Source: Diploptera punctata (taxonomy: Eukaryota > Arthropoda > Insecta > Blattodea > Blaberidae). From it: a DNA stretch of 64,000 nt. Position 1 is the stretch's first letter; each line of letters opens with the position of its first letter. The DNA is taken from assembly GCA_030220185.1 (NCBI GenBank), contig JASPKZ010010238.1, positions 159,501 through 223,500 on the forward strand, given 5' to 3'. A program made the position numbers and the translations under genes. The notes beneath the pieces were generated by a model. The model searched no databases. It was not told the DNA's origin and was given only the letters and a program-made list of their open reading frames with translations. Shown here one piece after another: positions 1-10,122 of this stretch.

Positions 1-607
1 TTAATTTTTGTACATTATTTATTTCTTCCTTACTTATTATCTTTTTTTGTACATTTTTTAGATAAAATTGTTTTTAATGAAAACATATTAGGAACCATTT
101 TTGCTATACGATCTGCATCTTTTCAAAATTTCTACTTTATAGAATATACTTCTATTAAAATTTGAAATTTTTAAATGTATTTACAAAATATATTTCATCA
201 ATTTCGAAAAGTAACTGTCTGTATCTCTTTGTCCTTGAGGCAATCCTCTAATGTGGAAAGTTTTGTATAATAAATACAATGTTTGGAGAAAGGTTACATA
301 AATAAAAGTAATGTTTTTCTATTAAATGGAAATCAATCCACGTGACCCGCTAGTCCAGTATCAATTTAACGAGAGAGATAGTCGTCTGTAAGTAAAAGTA
401 GCGGATTGATTTTTCCACTTCTATCTGGGAAATGTTAACTTTTCCATTACGAGTATTATGTTTTAGATTAATAACAGGGCTAACCAAATCATATGCAGTT
501 GTCTAATATATATTTTTATCTTATGAGTATAAACTAACATTCGACAAGGGTGTACATTATCATCTACATTGTTTAATATATATTTTGACGATGTTATACG
601 AAAATAA
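1..607. other. AT-rich sequence, nothing recognised
   Basis: I see no coding potential beyond short chance frames, no tRNA-like boxes and no internal repeat. The right edge is the stop codon immediately upstream of the LINE N reading frame. Confidence 0.5.
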
Positions 608-1372
608 AAAAAATCAAGTCCAATAGGAATACAAATTAATAAGGAAATGTGTAAGAATATTTTAATGTATGCAGACGATCTGGTAATTATACAGAAGTCA
701 GAGGATGATTTACAAAGAGCCATTTACACGTTGAATCAATTAGGACTCTATTACAATCTGAAAGTCTCAACTTCAAAAACTAAAATTATGGCTTTTCAGG
801 GCAAAGGGCCCGTCAGAGCAAAAATAGTGATCAATAATGAAATAATAGAACAGATAGCACATTTTAACTATCTTGGTTCAGATATAACATATAGCTGTGA
901 TTGGGATATACGTCATAAATTAAACCGATATCAAATTATGTGTGACACCATAAGAAGAAACCTCCGATAGACTCGAAGCGAAACTCAGCTCAGGTTTTAT
1001 AAAATGATGGCTGTCCCTGTTCATTCATATGGATCTGAATCTTGGGTACTTACAAAAAAAGATATCTCACACATTCAAGCCACTGAAATGAAATTTTTAA
1101 GATCTGTAAAAGGATGTACACGCATGGATAGATTACACAATGAATCAATAAGAAATGAACTGGATATATTTTCAATAGTTGATAAACTAGAAGAGCACAA
1201 ATACCAATGGAAAGAACATTTAGACAGAATGGATAGTATACTATTATCCAAAAAGATTAACGCCTACAAACCACATGGGAAAAGATCTTTGGGAGGGCCA
1301 AGGAAACGATGGACTTGAGACCGGAACAGGTCACATTGACCTAATCCTGGCAAGGAAGAAGAAGAATAAGAA
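608..1372 (+). mobile_element. LINE N fragment, 5'-truncated reverse transcriptase and C-terminus
   Basis: One frame runs from 608 to 1318 and is broken by a single in-frame TAG at 968-970. Its product has the reverse transcriptase catalytic box as YADDLVII, then a thumb region, the YGSESWVLT motif common to insect RTE/Jockey-type LINEs, and a C-terminal GGPRKRW box. The related copy at 52800-53445 reads through the same region. Endonuclease and palm 5' of the ADD box are missing. A GAAGAAGAA tail marks the 3' end. This is a dead retrocopy; family assignment below the non-LTR level is inference. Confidence 0.8.
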
Positions 1373-1719
1373 TAAATAATAGGCTATTGCTTAATTTATT
1401 ACGTAATGTTTTAATTAGTATTGGCATGTGCCTCTGCAGCGCGCCTTCTCTCGGCATATGTGTGCATGTAGGCAGTTTTCTCCTGCTTTTACCGAATTAA
1501 AGTCTTCTGAATTGACCTCTACGACAAATGAGAAAATGTACTGCGTGTGTGTGTGTGTGTGGTGTGTACGTGCGTGTAATAGTTTTCACATTACAAGTGT
1601 GTGTCAATAACTAGCAATTTACATATCTAGATTTCAATCGTAATTTCTCATTTTTGGGGTAGGGTTGACTTACAAACATTTCAATTCGTCACATGGAGTG
1701 TGTTATAATACTACTACCT
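1373..1719. other. Intergenic stretch with a (GT)n microsatellite
   Basis: The stretch holds a GT run at about 1546-1562 followed by an imperfect GT-rich tail. Nothing else is recognised. Confidence 0.6.
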
Positions 1720-1960
1720 AGAGGAGGTTCGGGTAATCTGGACCCTTCTGTTTGAGTGGACCCTGTTAATATCTTCTTTAACTGGTGCTGCCCTCGAACA
1801 GAAAATATTTTAGTTCTTCCCCTCGTGTTCGTGGTCAGTTTCTTTTATTATTTGTGCAAGGAAGGATTGATTTGTGATACTTAATGAAAACGATAATTTT
1901 AAAGTTTTTCAACCTAAGAATTAATTCTTAAATTCTGCTATTGAATATTATATTGAAAAA

Positions 1961-2745
1961 TCTCCTTTTACTGATCAAATAATTTTTGCAGGATATGAAG
2001 ATGGTATGAAATATATGATAAATAAACTAATGGAACAGTATAAAAAATGGGGACTGAATATAAATTTACAGAAAACAGAATATATGTGTTTGGGAAAGGA
2101 TGCAGATGACCTCATATTTGAAACAGGGAAAATAAAAAAGTGTGAATTTTTTTAATATCTCGGGTCAATAATTACAAGTTTAGGTACCTGCGAGAGAGAT
2201 GTACAGACTAAAATTGCAATGGCAAAAAATGCAACTAAGACATTACATGGAATAATTTGGAACAAAAATATTACAAAGGAAACTAAAATAAAAATGTATA
2301 AGAGCATAATACAGTATATTTTGTCGTATGGAAGTGAAACTTGGTCTTCGACGGAATTACAAAAGAATAAAATTAGAACAGTTGAATTTGATTATTTTAG
2401 AAGAAGCCTCCAAAAAACAAGACAGGAAAAAATAAGAAACGAAATCGTTTGGAGAGAAATGAATGTCACCACATCTGTTGTTAAGAGGATTGAAAATCAA
2501 ACGCTTAAATGGTATGGCCATGTATAAAGAATGGAAAATGAAAGATGGCCAAAAAATATTTACCTATGGTCACCCCCTGGAAGAAATAAACGTGGCAGAC
2601 CAAGATGGAAATGGAAAACCTACGTCAGAACTATAATGGATGATAGGAATTTGGAAGGGGGAGATTGGAATGATAGAGATAAATGGAAACTGAAGACGGC
2701 AAACGTATAAGTGGGGAAAGCAGAAGAAGAAGAAGAAAATCTCGT
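1961..2745 (+). mobile_element. LINE B fragment
   Basis: One frame from about 1973 to 2710 encodes the end of the reverse transcriptase just after the catalytic ADD box, then the YGSETWSSTEL motif and a C-terminal GRPRWKWKTYVRTIMDD box. It is interrupted by TAA at 2153-2155 and TAA at 2525-2527. A near-identical copy lies at 13022-13724. The copy is 5'-truncated and ends in a GAAGAAGAAGAAG tail. It is a dead retrocopy. Confidence 0.8.
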
Positions 2746-3007
2746 AAATATATTTTAATATGTAGATGGTGTTTTAATATACTGACGGATTTAGTTTGAT
2801 ATTATGTGACAAGGCTGCTGTAACAAATAATTAATTAAACATAACAAATTAATTCGGTTAAAGTGGATCCTTCACGAGGCGGTTAAAGTGGGCCCCGGTT
2901 TACAATTAAGTATATTTTACACGAATACATATATTTTTATCAAGAGGATACTATCTGTAAATATCATTGACTTAATTCATTTTATTTAATATCTTTGTAA
3001 TTGTCCA

Positions 3008-3320
3008 CCGCTATGGTCTCGAGGTAGCGTGCTGCCTTGTCACGGAGCGGGCTCCGGTTCGATCCCCGGTCGGGACAGTTTTTCAGGGTGAGGTTTTTAT
3101 CGGGGTTTTTCCTCACCTGTAAGACAAATGTCTGGAAAACTTTAAGACCCAAACGGTCCCCGAAATCATATGGCCATCATTCTCAGTATCCTTCACCGGT
3201 GTGGAAAGCAACGGGAAGCTACCACACCTATAATTCCCTAGTAAAGCTGCAAAGCATAGCATGAAAGTGTTATGATTGCAGTGAAAGACCTGCCCTCGAG
3301 CAGAATTACTATGGATGGAT
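3008..3320 (+). mobile_element. SINE1, tRNA-headed
   Basis: The head has a B box GGTTCGATCCC at about 3056-3066 preceded by a weak A box, followed by a body found again at 7455, 20955, 23863 and (minus) 32886. The body ends with a conserved GGACCTGCC-like block and ACTATGGATGGAT. A short internal region varies in length between copies because of an ATC repeat. tRNA-derived SINE is the most economical reading; the parental tRNA is not assigned. Confidence 0.8.
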
Positions 3321-3388
3321 CCTTATAATTTTACTAAACACAAAGACCGTCGCTGTCTTCACATGAATGATGTGTGAATGTTCTAATC

Positions 3389-3444
3389 AATCTCTATCTC
3401 TAGTTGAATGCAGGAATCACTCAACATTATAATCTCTATCTCTA
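3389..3444 (-). mobile_element. 28-bp PLE P2 relic with 14-bp target duplication
   Basis: A perfect direct repeat AATCTCTATCTCTA occurs at 3389-3402 and 3431-3444. Between them, 3403-3430 consists of GTTGAATGCAGG joined to AATCACTCAACATTAT. These are the two outer ends of the P2 foldback at 50573-50809, read on the opposite strand. The inserted sequence is therefore only the two element ends with the interior missing. Confidence 0.65.
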
Positions 3445-3640
3445 TCTATCTTCGGGTTTTTACAGCTGCTGCCGTCTTCCCGTGCCAAACCTCCAAAGCC
3501 TACGGTCTTGGGCATCTTCGATGCTTAGCCCTCTAGCTTGCATTACTGTCTTCATGTTTTCCTTCCATGTTAACCTTGGTCTTCCTCTTTTATTCTTTCT
3601 GTTAGGATGCCATTCATATAGTTGCTTCGGCCTCTTTTAG
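3445..3640 (-). mobile_element. LINE L, 3' fragment
   Basis: Read on the minus strand it encodes a C-terminal stretch with RGRPRLTWKENM and ARGLSIEDAQDRRLW. The same peptide is found in the copies at 22056-23270 and 60603-61890. The 3' end of the element is at the left, next to TCTATC repeats. It is a short, dead 3' fragment. Confidence 0.75.
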
Positions 3641-4010
3641 CATTTTGTTTTTTTTTTTCTAATGTGTGGGGAGCTGGCCCACAGCATAAACCCCCAACCT
3701 GGAGGACCAGGAAAATTTCTGTCTGGGTTTTCCTCCCATAGCCTTTGAAGATCCCTCTTCACCGCAAGGCAGCGTTTCTCTATTTCCCTTAGAGATAGGG
3801 TTGCCTCTTCCGCCAGATCCGCCGTGATGAAGGACTCCTTCTGCGCCGACTCTGCCGTTGAGGTTTTCACCGTAACCCTGGCTAGGGGCCCTTACAGAGT
3901 ACTATCAGTCGGAGCCAACTGAACCCTGGTTTTTTAACGAGGTTGTTACTCCTCCCCCTCCTCCTTTCTCATCCGGGCTTGGGACCGGCCATGGCGGAGT
4001 TTCTAATCAA
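3641..4010. repeat. GC-rich dispersed sequence, copy 1
   Basis: Composition shifts sharply here from AT-rich to GC-rich after a T tract. The block containing ACCCCCAACCTGG is shared with a diverged copy at 63160-63415, which also begins after a T tract. It has no obvious polymerase III boxes and no credible long reading frame. It is probably part of a dispersed repeat whose class I cannot assign. Confidence 0.45.
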
Positions 4011-4668
4011 TAGTATTTTTTTTCAAAACATTGAATAAATATCAACGCATTCTAATTAAGAACAGCCTTAAATACTTTCAGATTAATTTGTGCCTGTCTG
4101 TACAAATTAACAGAGTAAATAAACTTAAGAATAGTCTAAATGCTAGGATGGAATCTGGGGTCCACTTTACCCGAATATGGAGGTTAAAGTGGACTTTTCT
4201 TGTAATTTAAATGTTTATAAATTATAAAGATGTTTCCATATATGAATAAAATAACAATGCTATAATATAGTTTTACAATACTAACGATATAATCACTGCA
4301 ATGAAAAAAATTGAAATCCCTTAATTAAGAGAAAGAAAACAACTTCAAAATAGGGGTCCACAATACGCGAAGTTCCTCTACGGTTGGTGCGCTTCACAGC
4401 AGAGAAATTTTATCTATGATTAATATGTGATAACAAATTCTTGTATTAGGGTGAGTCTATGTTTTTTTAAGTAATTTCCTCTGTGTTTCTGCACCTCACG
4501 GATATACTATGCTTAATTGTGTAAATCAAATTAGGAAAACCGAATCGATTCTCGATAAGAATCGGAATTTTAATTACTGCGCAGTTAACTTGACGAAATA
4601 CCGTGGAAGGTACAACTAAGTCAAAGGAAATCACGGCGGAGGCTTGCAGAGGATACATGAATTTCGTA
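4011..4668. other. AT-rich sequence
   Basis: Apart from the right copy of the 1720/4380 inverted repeat and an internal copy of its motif at about 4150-4195, nothing is recognised. Confidence 0.5.
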
Positions 4669-5550
4669 CTTTCTTCTTCTTCTTCTTCCTTCCAAGTATT
4701 AGGCCAAGGCCTGTTACGATCCTATAGAAAATTTTCCCTCCAGCGTTTCATAGGACGGCCCAGTGATCTTCGTCCTCTTGGTATATAATTGTAAACAGCT
4801 TTGGGGAACCGATTTGAACTCATTCTTTCAAGATGGTGTTTCCAATTTAGTTGGTACTGTTTAATATATTCCAAAATTGGCGTAGTCTTCAATTCTTTTA
4901 AGATGTCGGTGTTCCTTTTCCGATCCCATCTGGTGTAACCTGCTGTTCTGCGCATGAATCTCATTTCACAAGCCGTTATTCTGCTTTCATGTTGTTTTTT
5001 TAGTGTCCATGCTTCACTACCATAGGTCAACACTGGTCTAGCCAAAGTGTTATATAAACGTAATCTGGTGTTTTTTTGTACAAGGGATGGTTTCATAACT
5101 TGATTAATAATTCCTAAACTTTTATTATAACTAGTAATTTTTTTCAGGGATATCTTTTTCATCCCAGATAGAGAGATAATATCCAAGATATTTAAATTGA
5201 TTAGATCTCTCTAAAATTTTATTCTGGAGACAGATTTTACTTTGTATGGGGTCCTTCCCATGAAATGCCATAATTTTAGTTTTGTTAATTGATATTTCCA
5301 TATTAAATTTTGCAGCTATTTTTTGTAAATTATAAATTGATCGTTGCAAATCATTTTCTGAAAGTGCCAGAAGAGCTAAATCGTCTGCAAAAAGAATAGC
5401 ATCGAGTTTGAGGTTCCTATTGATGGATATATATCCTCGTTGTGTTTTCCTCCATTCGTTTATTAATTTATTCATATATATATAATGAAAAGCACCGGTG
5501 AAAGTCCACATCCCTGTCTTACTCCAGTGTGTACTTTCTTAAAATAATTA
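4669..5550 (-). mobile_element. LINE A, RT and C-terminus
   Basis: On the minus strand the order is RQGCGLSP (RT palm), ILFADDLALLAL (catalytic box), NKTKIMAFHGKDP, YGSEAWTL, and a C-terminal GRRSLGRPMKRWRENFL. Compared with the copy at 36553-37345, one extra base near 5130 shifts the frame, and extra TA units after the RQGCG motif shift it again near 5480. The tail is a run of GAAGAAG next to GGAAGGAA. The endonuclease region is missing. This family's tail is also found fused to segment E at three places. Confidence 0.85.
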
Positions 5551-5632
5551 AAAAAATATGGCGGTACGAGGATATTTTAAACATTTTCACTGAAAAAAAT
5601 AGATGATTACGGTATTCTAATAGTAATATATA

Positions 5633-6289
5633 GTGTCTCATTCAATCCTCCCACATTTTAATTAATCATAACTCTTAAAGTATGCGGGGTTATGAAATGA
5701 GGTTGGTATTAAAACAAAGAGAAACTTAAAGAATTTTTGTTTTCATTGTTGCAGTTAATTTATCTGTCGCATGTTGGACAATAATGACATAAAACAAAAT
5801 GGCGACTCCTCAGCAACGAGCACAAACTGTTTTCTGGTATGCAGAGACGAAGTCAATAATTACATTGCAAAGAAATTACCGGAGAGAATATGGAGGAAAT
5901 GCACCTAATGGGAAGACCGTTAAGGCATGGCTTGAGATATTTCTGTCGATTGGAAGCGTTAAAAAAAAGAATCAGGAGGTGATTGTACACGTGTTTCAGA
6001 AGAAAATATTGAAATTAGAGCAGGATTTCAGAGAAGTCCACAGAAATCAATTCGCCAAGCTTCCCGGCAGATCAATGGACATGTTGGGCAGAACATGACA
6101 TGAAATCGAATACAGACTTGATATTGTTCGTGCTACTAATGGTGCACATATCGAGGTGTCTTAGTGTGCGATAATGTGTGGAAATGAAAGTTCTTTGAGT
6201 TCCTGTTTCGTTTAATACCGGCCTCATTTCATAATTCCGCATAATTTGTTAGTTATGATTAATTTAAATGTGGGAGTTTTGAATGGGAC
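5633..6289 (+). mobile_element. Internally deleted mariner-like (IS630/Tc1) transposon
   Basis: Inverted repeats of about 105 bp, at about 5633-5742 and 6183-6288, begin near TA dinucleotides. A frame at 5799-6098 encodes TPQQRAQTVFWYAETKSI, the N-terminal helix-turn-helix type found in many insect mariner-like proteins (DUF4817-like, from memory). A one-base shift near 5970 is needed to read VSEENIEIRAGFQRSP. A further frame near 6110-6165 reads EIEYRLDIVRATNGAHIEV, like the usual C-terminus. The catalytic core is deleted, so it is non-autonomous. Confidence 0.75.
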
Positions 6290-6367
6290 ATAAAATAAAA
6301 TAAGTTAAAATATACATTCTTAGGTAAAATCCGTCGTCCTCAACTCATGAAATGTGTAATCTTTATG

Positions 6368-6407
6368 CCTGTAGGCCTTTCAGAACATTCGTTCCATCTT
6401 CAGCAGG
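6368..6407 (-). ncRNA. Hammerhead ribozyme, PLE type, left arm
   Basis: On the minus strand the core is CUGAAGA (6403-6397), a five-pair helix II GGAAC/GUUCU with a four-base loop, then GAAA (6381-6378), a palindromic minimal helix III AGGCCU, and a predicted UA|C cleavage between 6372 and 6371. Helix I pairs CCUG with CAGG. All invariant core bases are present. The very short helix III suggests activity as a dimer, as described for PLE and satellite hammerheads. Confidence 0.8.
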
Positions 6408-6533
6408 TCCCTCGTCGCTACAATATCCAGTACGATGGTTGATGCTGCTGGTCCTAATGTGGTGTTGCCGTGACTCACGACATTAGGACCAGCAGCATCA
6501 ACCATCGTACTGGATGTTGTAGCGAAGAGGGAA

Positions 6534-6573
6534 CTGCTGAAGATGGAACGGATATTCTGAAAGGCCTACAGGA
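6534..6573 (+). ncRNA. Hammerhead ribozyme, PLE type, right arm
   Basis: The core CTGAAGA is at 6537-6543, GAAA at 6559-6562, the palindromic helix III AGGCCT spans 6562-6567, and predicted cleavage follows A6568. Helix II is weaker than in the left arm and helix I has only about three pairs. It is probably a decaying copy of the ribozyme on the opposite arm. Confidence 0.65.
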
Positions 6574-6650
6574 ATACAGATTCCATGTTTTATACGTTGA
6601 GGACGACGGATTTTACCTAAGAAGGTATATTTTAACTTGTTTTATTTTAT

Positions 6651-7448
6651 GACTCTCCACCTCAACGGTTTTAACAATGAATTTTATTAGTATTGAATGG
6701 AACACTCTGTATAATTTTTTTGTAGATCCAAAAGCATTCGGCGATTTCAATTATATACAAGTTCTGTATAAAATAAACCAAAGATAATGTTTTAAGTTAC
6801 ATCAGAGATTGAAAGAGATGCGTATGAAGCATGCTCGTCAGAATGATAGAAGCCCTCTCTCACTTTTATTCTGAAATGCGGAGAATGAATGATCATTTGA
6901 GGGCGTGGAAACTCAATGTATGGTGTTACTTGATGGCATTGCGGTATACTGGAGACACGCCATGTCTGTGAAGAGGGAGAATGAAGTATGGACTTTGTGG
7001 GGTACACGCACGGTATCAAGCAATGTATGAAAGGACGCTGTTCCCAGAGGATCTATAAAGTTAATGCAATGTTACCTTGCAGGATATAAGAATTGAATCC
7101 CAAATAATATTATTGCATGTGTGCTGTATTAGTTTTCTATGGGGGAAATGCTATACGTGTTTTCAGCACGCTAAACAAGTTTATCTTTACAGAATTTCTG
7201 AAGGGGCTTCCTTAAGCTTGATATATATTGTATATAACAACAGGAATTACAGTCAGGAAGGTGATTTAATATATATCATGTATTATTAATATCAATTGCT
7301 ATTTGTATGAAACATAAATGCCTAAAGAATACAATATTCTTCAAATTAAGAAACGAAATAAATTTGCCTTGTTCATCCAAAGAAAGTTCTTTGTCAGGAA
7401 CCAAACGAAAAATTGTTCCAGGAAAATAAACATTTTAAATTAATTAAC
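6651..7448. other. Intergenic stretch
   Basis: A sequence at about 6690-6715 (TATTGAATGGAACACTCTGT) resembles the outer end of a mariner-like inverted repeat, but no partner was found. The remainder is not recognised. Confidence 0.45.
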
Positions 7449-7815
7449 GAGTTTTTGTCCACCGCTGTGGTCTCGAGGTAGCGTGCTGCCTTCTCACGCA
7501 GGGGGCCCGGGTTCGATCCCCGGTCGGGGCAGTTTTTCTGGGTGAGGTTTTTATCGGGGTTTTTCTTCACCTATAAGACAAATGTCAGAAAAACTTTAAG
7601 GCCCAAACGATCCCCGAAATAAAATGGTCATCGCAATCATCATCATCATCATCCTTCCTTCTTATAATTATCATCATCATCCTTCACCGGTGTGGAAAGC
7701 AACGGGAAGCTACCAAACCTACAATTCCCTAGTAAAGCTGCAAGCATAGCATGAAAATGCTATGATTCCAGTGAAGGACCTGCCCTCGGGCAGAATTACT
7801 ATGGATGGATGAAAC
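7449..7815 (+). mobile_element. SINE1 copy
   Basis: The head has GGTTCGATCCC at about 7510-7520. The body matches the 3008 copy and contains an expanded ATC/ATT stretch at about 7635-7680. The sequence AGTTTTT lies at both ends and could be a short target duplication. Confidence 0.8.
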
Positions 7816-8057
7816 AAGTTTTTACTGAGGTACCGCCAAATATTTGTTGTAACCTCGTTAAATTATAGGATACGAGATATAGTTTTGGTTTTAAATGACA
7901 TCCTATTTTATAATGTTTTCAATACAAATTTACTCTTTTCAACACTTATCCAAAATAATCAATTGAGTTGGTGTTTACTTGATGAAAATCCATATTTATT
8001 AATTAAATAAGAGTAAAACGTAGTTTTATTTGATTTTCATATTTATTAATATATAAT

Positions 8058-8100
8058 TCAGTTACAGCTGTTTCGGTACACTGTACCTTCTTCAGACATG
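8058..8100 (-). ncRNA. Hammerhead ribozyme, P1 type, left arm
   Basis: On the minus strand the order is CUGAAGA (8095-8089), helix II GGUAC/GUACC, GAAA (8074-8071), then palindromic helix III ACAGCUGU followed by A at the cleavage position. The core is complete. Helix I is weak next to the core and seems to need an internal loop. Confidence 0.65.
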
Positions 8101-8419
8101 TTAACAAATTATGAATTGTGTTCCAACTGATCTAAGCAACAATACGACAATATTTATTTAAATTTTTAAATTTAACAAAGGGGATTCATTCAAATCAAGT
8201 TGAGAATTTAACAGTTTTTTACTACTTTTAAATTTATTAATTTCTACAGCCTCCAAAAGATCTAACTAAATTAAAAGAAATTAATAAATTTAAAAGTAGT
8301 AAAAAGTGTTAAATTCGCAACTTGATTTGAATGAATCCCCTTTGTTAAATTAAAAAAATTAAATAAATATTGTTGTATTGTTGCTTAGATCAGTTGGAAC
8401 ACAATTCATAATTTGTTAA

Positions 8420-8462
8420 CATGTCTGAAGAAGGTACAGTGTACCGAAACAGCTGTCACTGA
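8420..8462 (+). ncRNA. Hammerhead ribozyme, P1 type, right arm
   Basis: CTGAAGA is at 8425-8431, helix II GGTAC/GTACC follows, GAAA is at 8446-8449, palindromic helix III ACAGCTGT ends at 8456, and predicted GUC|A cleavage follows 8457. Helix I is short and likely extended by an AT-rich outer helix. Confidence 0.7.
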
Positions 8463-8813
8463 ATTATATAATAAATATGAAAATCAAATAAAACTATGTT
8501 TTATTTTTATTTAATTAATAATTATGAATTGTGTTCCAACTTATCCAAAAGTGTGCTATATTGTACCGTTCTAAGTCAACAAAAGAGTAGTGTGCAAAAT
8601 GGTAATGAATTCAGTGTAGTAAAAAAAATGAACTGATTATTCCCTTGATTGTACAAATTACGTACTCGATGTAACAGAGTTTTATATTTTGTATATGCAC
8701 AGTTTTGATTCATGTAAACATAGGTGCCCAGAGGGAGGTTATCATGTAGAGTGGGTAACAAATACGCCCGAAATTCAACTTTTATAAGATTCATGATGTG
8801 TTCCGTTGAGGTA

Positions 8814-9348
8814 TTATTCAAAATTCATCATCATCATAGTACATTCATGAATTTAGTCCATTTGTTGACCTGTTTCGGCCTCAAGAGAAACACCATCCAG
8901 AAGTCTTTTGAGTGGACGTCCTGGTCTTCTTCTTCCTGCAGGTTGATATCTTAACATTTGTTTGGGTATTCTGTGATCTTCCATTCGATGAACATGTTGC
9001 ATCCATCTTGACTTATAATCAGAAATTTTTCTTTGCTGTGGGTCGTCATATTTTCAATTCCTTCTAGCTTTTTTCGTGTTGAGACTTGAAAGTAGTTTTG
9101 AAGTTCCTTAGGACAGGTTACTGGCCTGACGCTAAGTAGTCCAGTGGTAGGGCTGCTACCTTTTAGTCTCTGGACAGACATTAGGATACCGCATTTACTC
9201 AGTACCTGATGGAACGGTTATACCGCCGTGACTCGGTCCTCAGAGCCTCGTTTGTGAAAACAGGTTGTACCACGAGAAGGTGAGGATGAGAATTAGATAG
9301 GAGAGGTTATACACACGTCACTACCCCTTACAACCCTTATTCAAAATT
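8814..9348 (-). mobile_element. Chimeric LINE I retrocopy with 12-bp target duplication
   Basis: The perfect repeat TTATTCAAAATT at 8814-8825 and 9337-9348 flanks a 511-bp insert. The insert's 3' part (left, about 8826-9025) matches the end of LINE I at 17568 onwards, including its ATC tail. From about 9025 to 9336 the sequence no longer matches LINE I. A single target duplication around both parts suggests one insertion event of a chimeric cDNA or an unusual LINE I variant. Confidence 0.7.
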
Positions 9349-9411
9349 AAAATATAGAATTATGGAATATTCACCTGAAAGGTCCGTCTCCTCATCTTAA
9401 TTAGTTATTTA

Positions 9412-9450
9412 ACTGTAGCGCTTTCGGGACTTGTCCTGTCATCGCCAGGA
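9412..9450 (-). ncRNA. Degenerate hammerhead ribozyme
   Basis: Helix II GGAC/GUCC, GAAA (9425-9422), palindromic helix III AGCGCU and UA|C are all present. The core reads GCGAUGA instead of CUGAUGA, so two essential bases are changed. It is expected to be inactive. Confidence 0.6.
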
Positions 9451-9470
9451 TTTGAGGTCAAGATCTCCAG

Positions 9471-10060
9471 CCTTATGTTCTGGCGCTGTACCATTGAGCT
9501 ACTTAAGTTTATCTCTTATATTTCAAGCTAATTATTGCCTACAAACGGTTTTTGGATATAATTTCTATAGAGATAAATTTGTTTACGAGAACATTTGTCA
9601 ACTTCGTTGCCTCTAAATTGTAAATTTAAATACCTTCAGCCACTTTTCGAAGCGATCCGTATCCATCAGCATATAACTATTCTTGTTGTATCAGTCAATA
9701 CCAATTAGTTTGAAGGGAGCTCCCACATAGTACTGTTGCATCATTCCCACGCTATGGTTCATCGCTAATATTTAATTAGAGAGGTCACATTCTGACTTCA
9801 CGTTTCTCAGTATTTTCAGATAATGATTGTATTCGTTACTACTTCGCCGATGTAAAATATCGTATTAGATTGTTTGATTTCTTATCGTTTTTCCTCTGTA
9901 AATTTATATTTCTGCAGGCGTAATCCTGAGCGAAACGATGTACTCGTCTATAGTCCAGTTCCTATAACTGTAGCCGTCTTGATGAATTTTAAGGCATGTG
10001 GCAGGAGGGGAACATTGCCGAGTGGAGGAGAGAAGTAGTAGCCATGCAAAAAATATTTCC

Positions 10061-10062
<2 letters not shown>
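9471..10062. other. Intergenic stretch
   Basis: No element is recognised between the PLE fragment and the AAT microsatellite. Confidence 0.5.

Positions 10063-10120
<58 letters not shown>
10063..10120. repeat. (AAT)n microsatellite
   Basis: About 19 AAT units are uninterrupted. They lie immediately 5' of a truncated LINE F copy, whose 3' side is also followed by AAT units at about 10596-10612. Confidence 0.95.

Positions 10121-10122
<2 letters not shown>

Larger units (their letters stand above)
1720..4380. mobile_element. Possible inverted-repeat element, heavily invaded
   Basis: The sequence at 1720-1748 (TAGAGGAGGTTCGGGTAATC then TGGACCC) reappears as an imperfect inverted copy at about 4352-4380. 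Related motifs of the form GGTTAAAGTGGA(T/C)CC occur inside at about 2857-2895 and 4150-4195. This looks like the termini and subterminal repeats of a DNA transposon. A LINE, a SINE, a PLE relic and other repeats lie between the ends. No transposase is seen and no clear target-site duplication was found, so the call is tentative. Confidence 0.35.
6291..6650. mobile_element. PLE foldback with two divergent hammerhead ribozymes
   Basis: The two arms, about 6291-6465 and 6475-6650, are near-perfect inverted copies. Both carry the PLE-type signature seen at 9412, 20588 and 22504 (ribozyme core, then GTTGAGGACGACGG). The foldback abuts the right end of the mariner-like element. No coding domain is retained apart from a short peptide overlapping the ribozyme. 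I infer it is an inverted duplication of a PLE terminal region. Confidence 0.65.
7997..8520. mobile_element. PLE P1 foldback with two divergent ribozymes
   Basis: Arms of about 250 bp (7997-8250 and 8266-8520) are inverted copies. Each matches the 3' region of the PLE at 48936-49340, including its untranslated region and ribozyme. The loop at about 8251-8265 is unique. No GIY-YIG coding sequence is kept. It is an inverted duplication of a PLE 3' end. Confidence 0.75.
8784..9470 (-). mobile_element. PLE 3' region, split by a retrocopy
   Basis: The minus-strand sequence from about 9470 to 9349 and from 8813 to 8784 matches, in order, the 3' region at 20588-20740. It includes the ribozyme-like segment, GAGGAGACGGA and CCTCAACGGAAC. 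A 511-bp insertion at 8826-9336 interrupts it. No intact coding domain remains. Confidence 0.65.
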
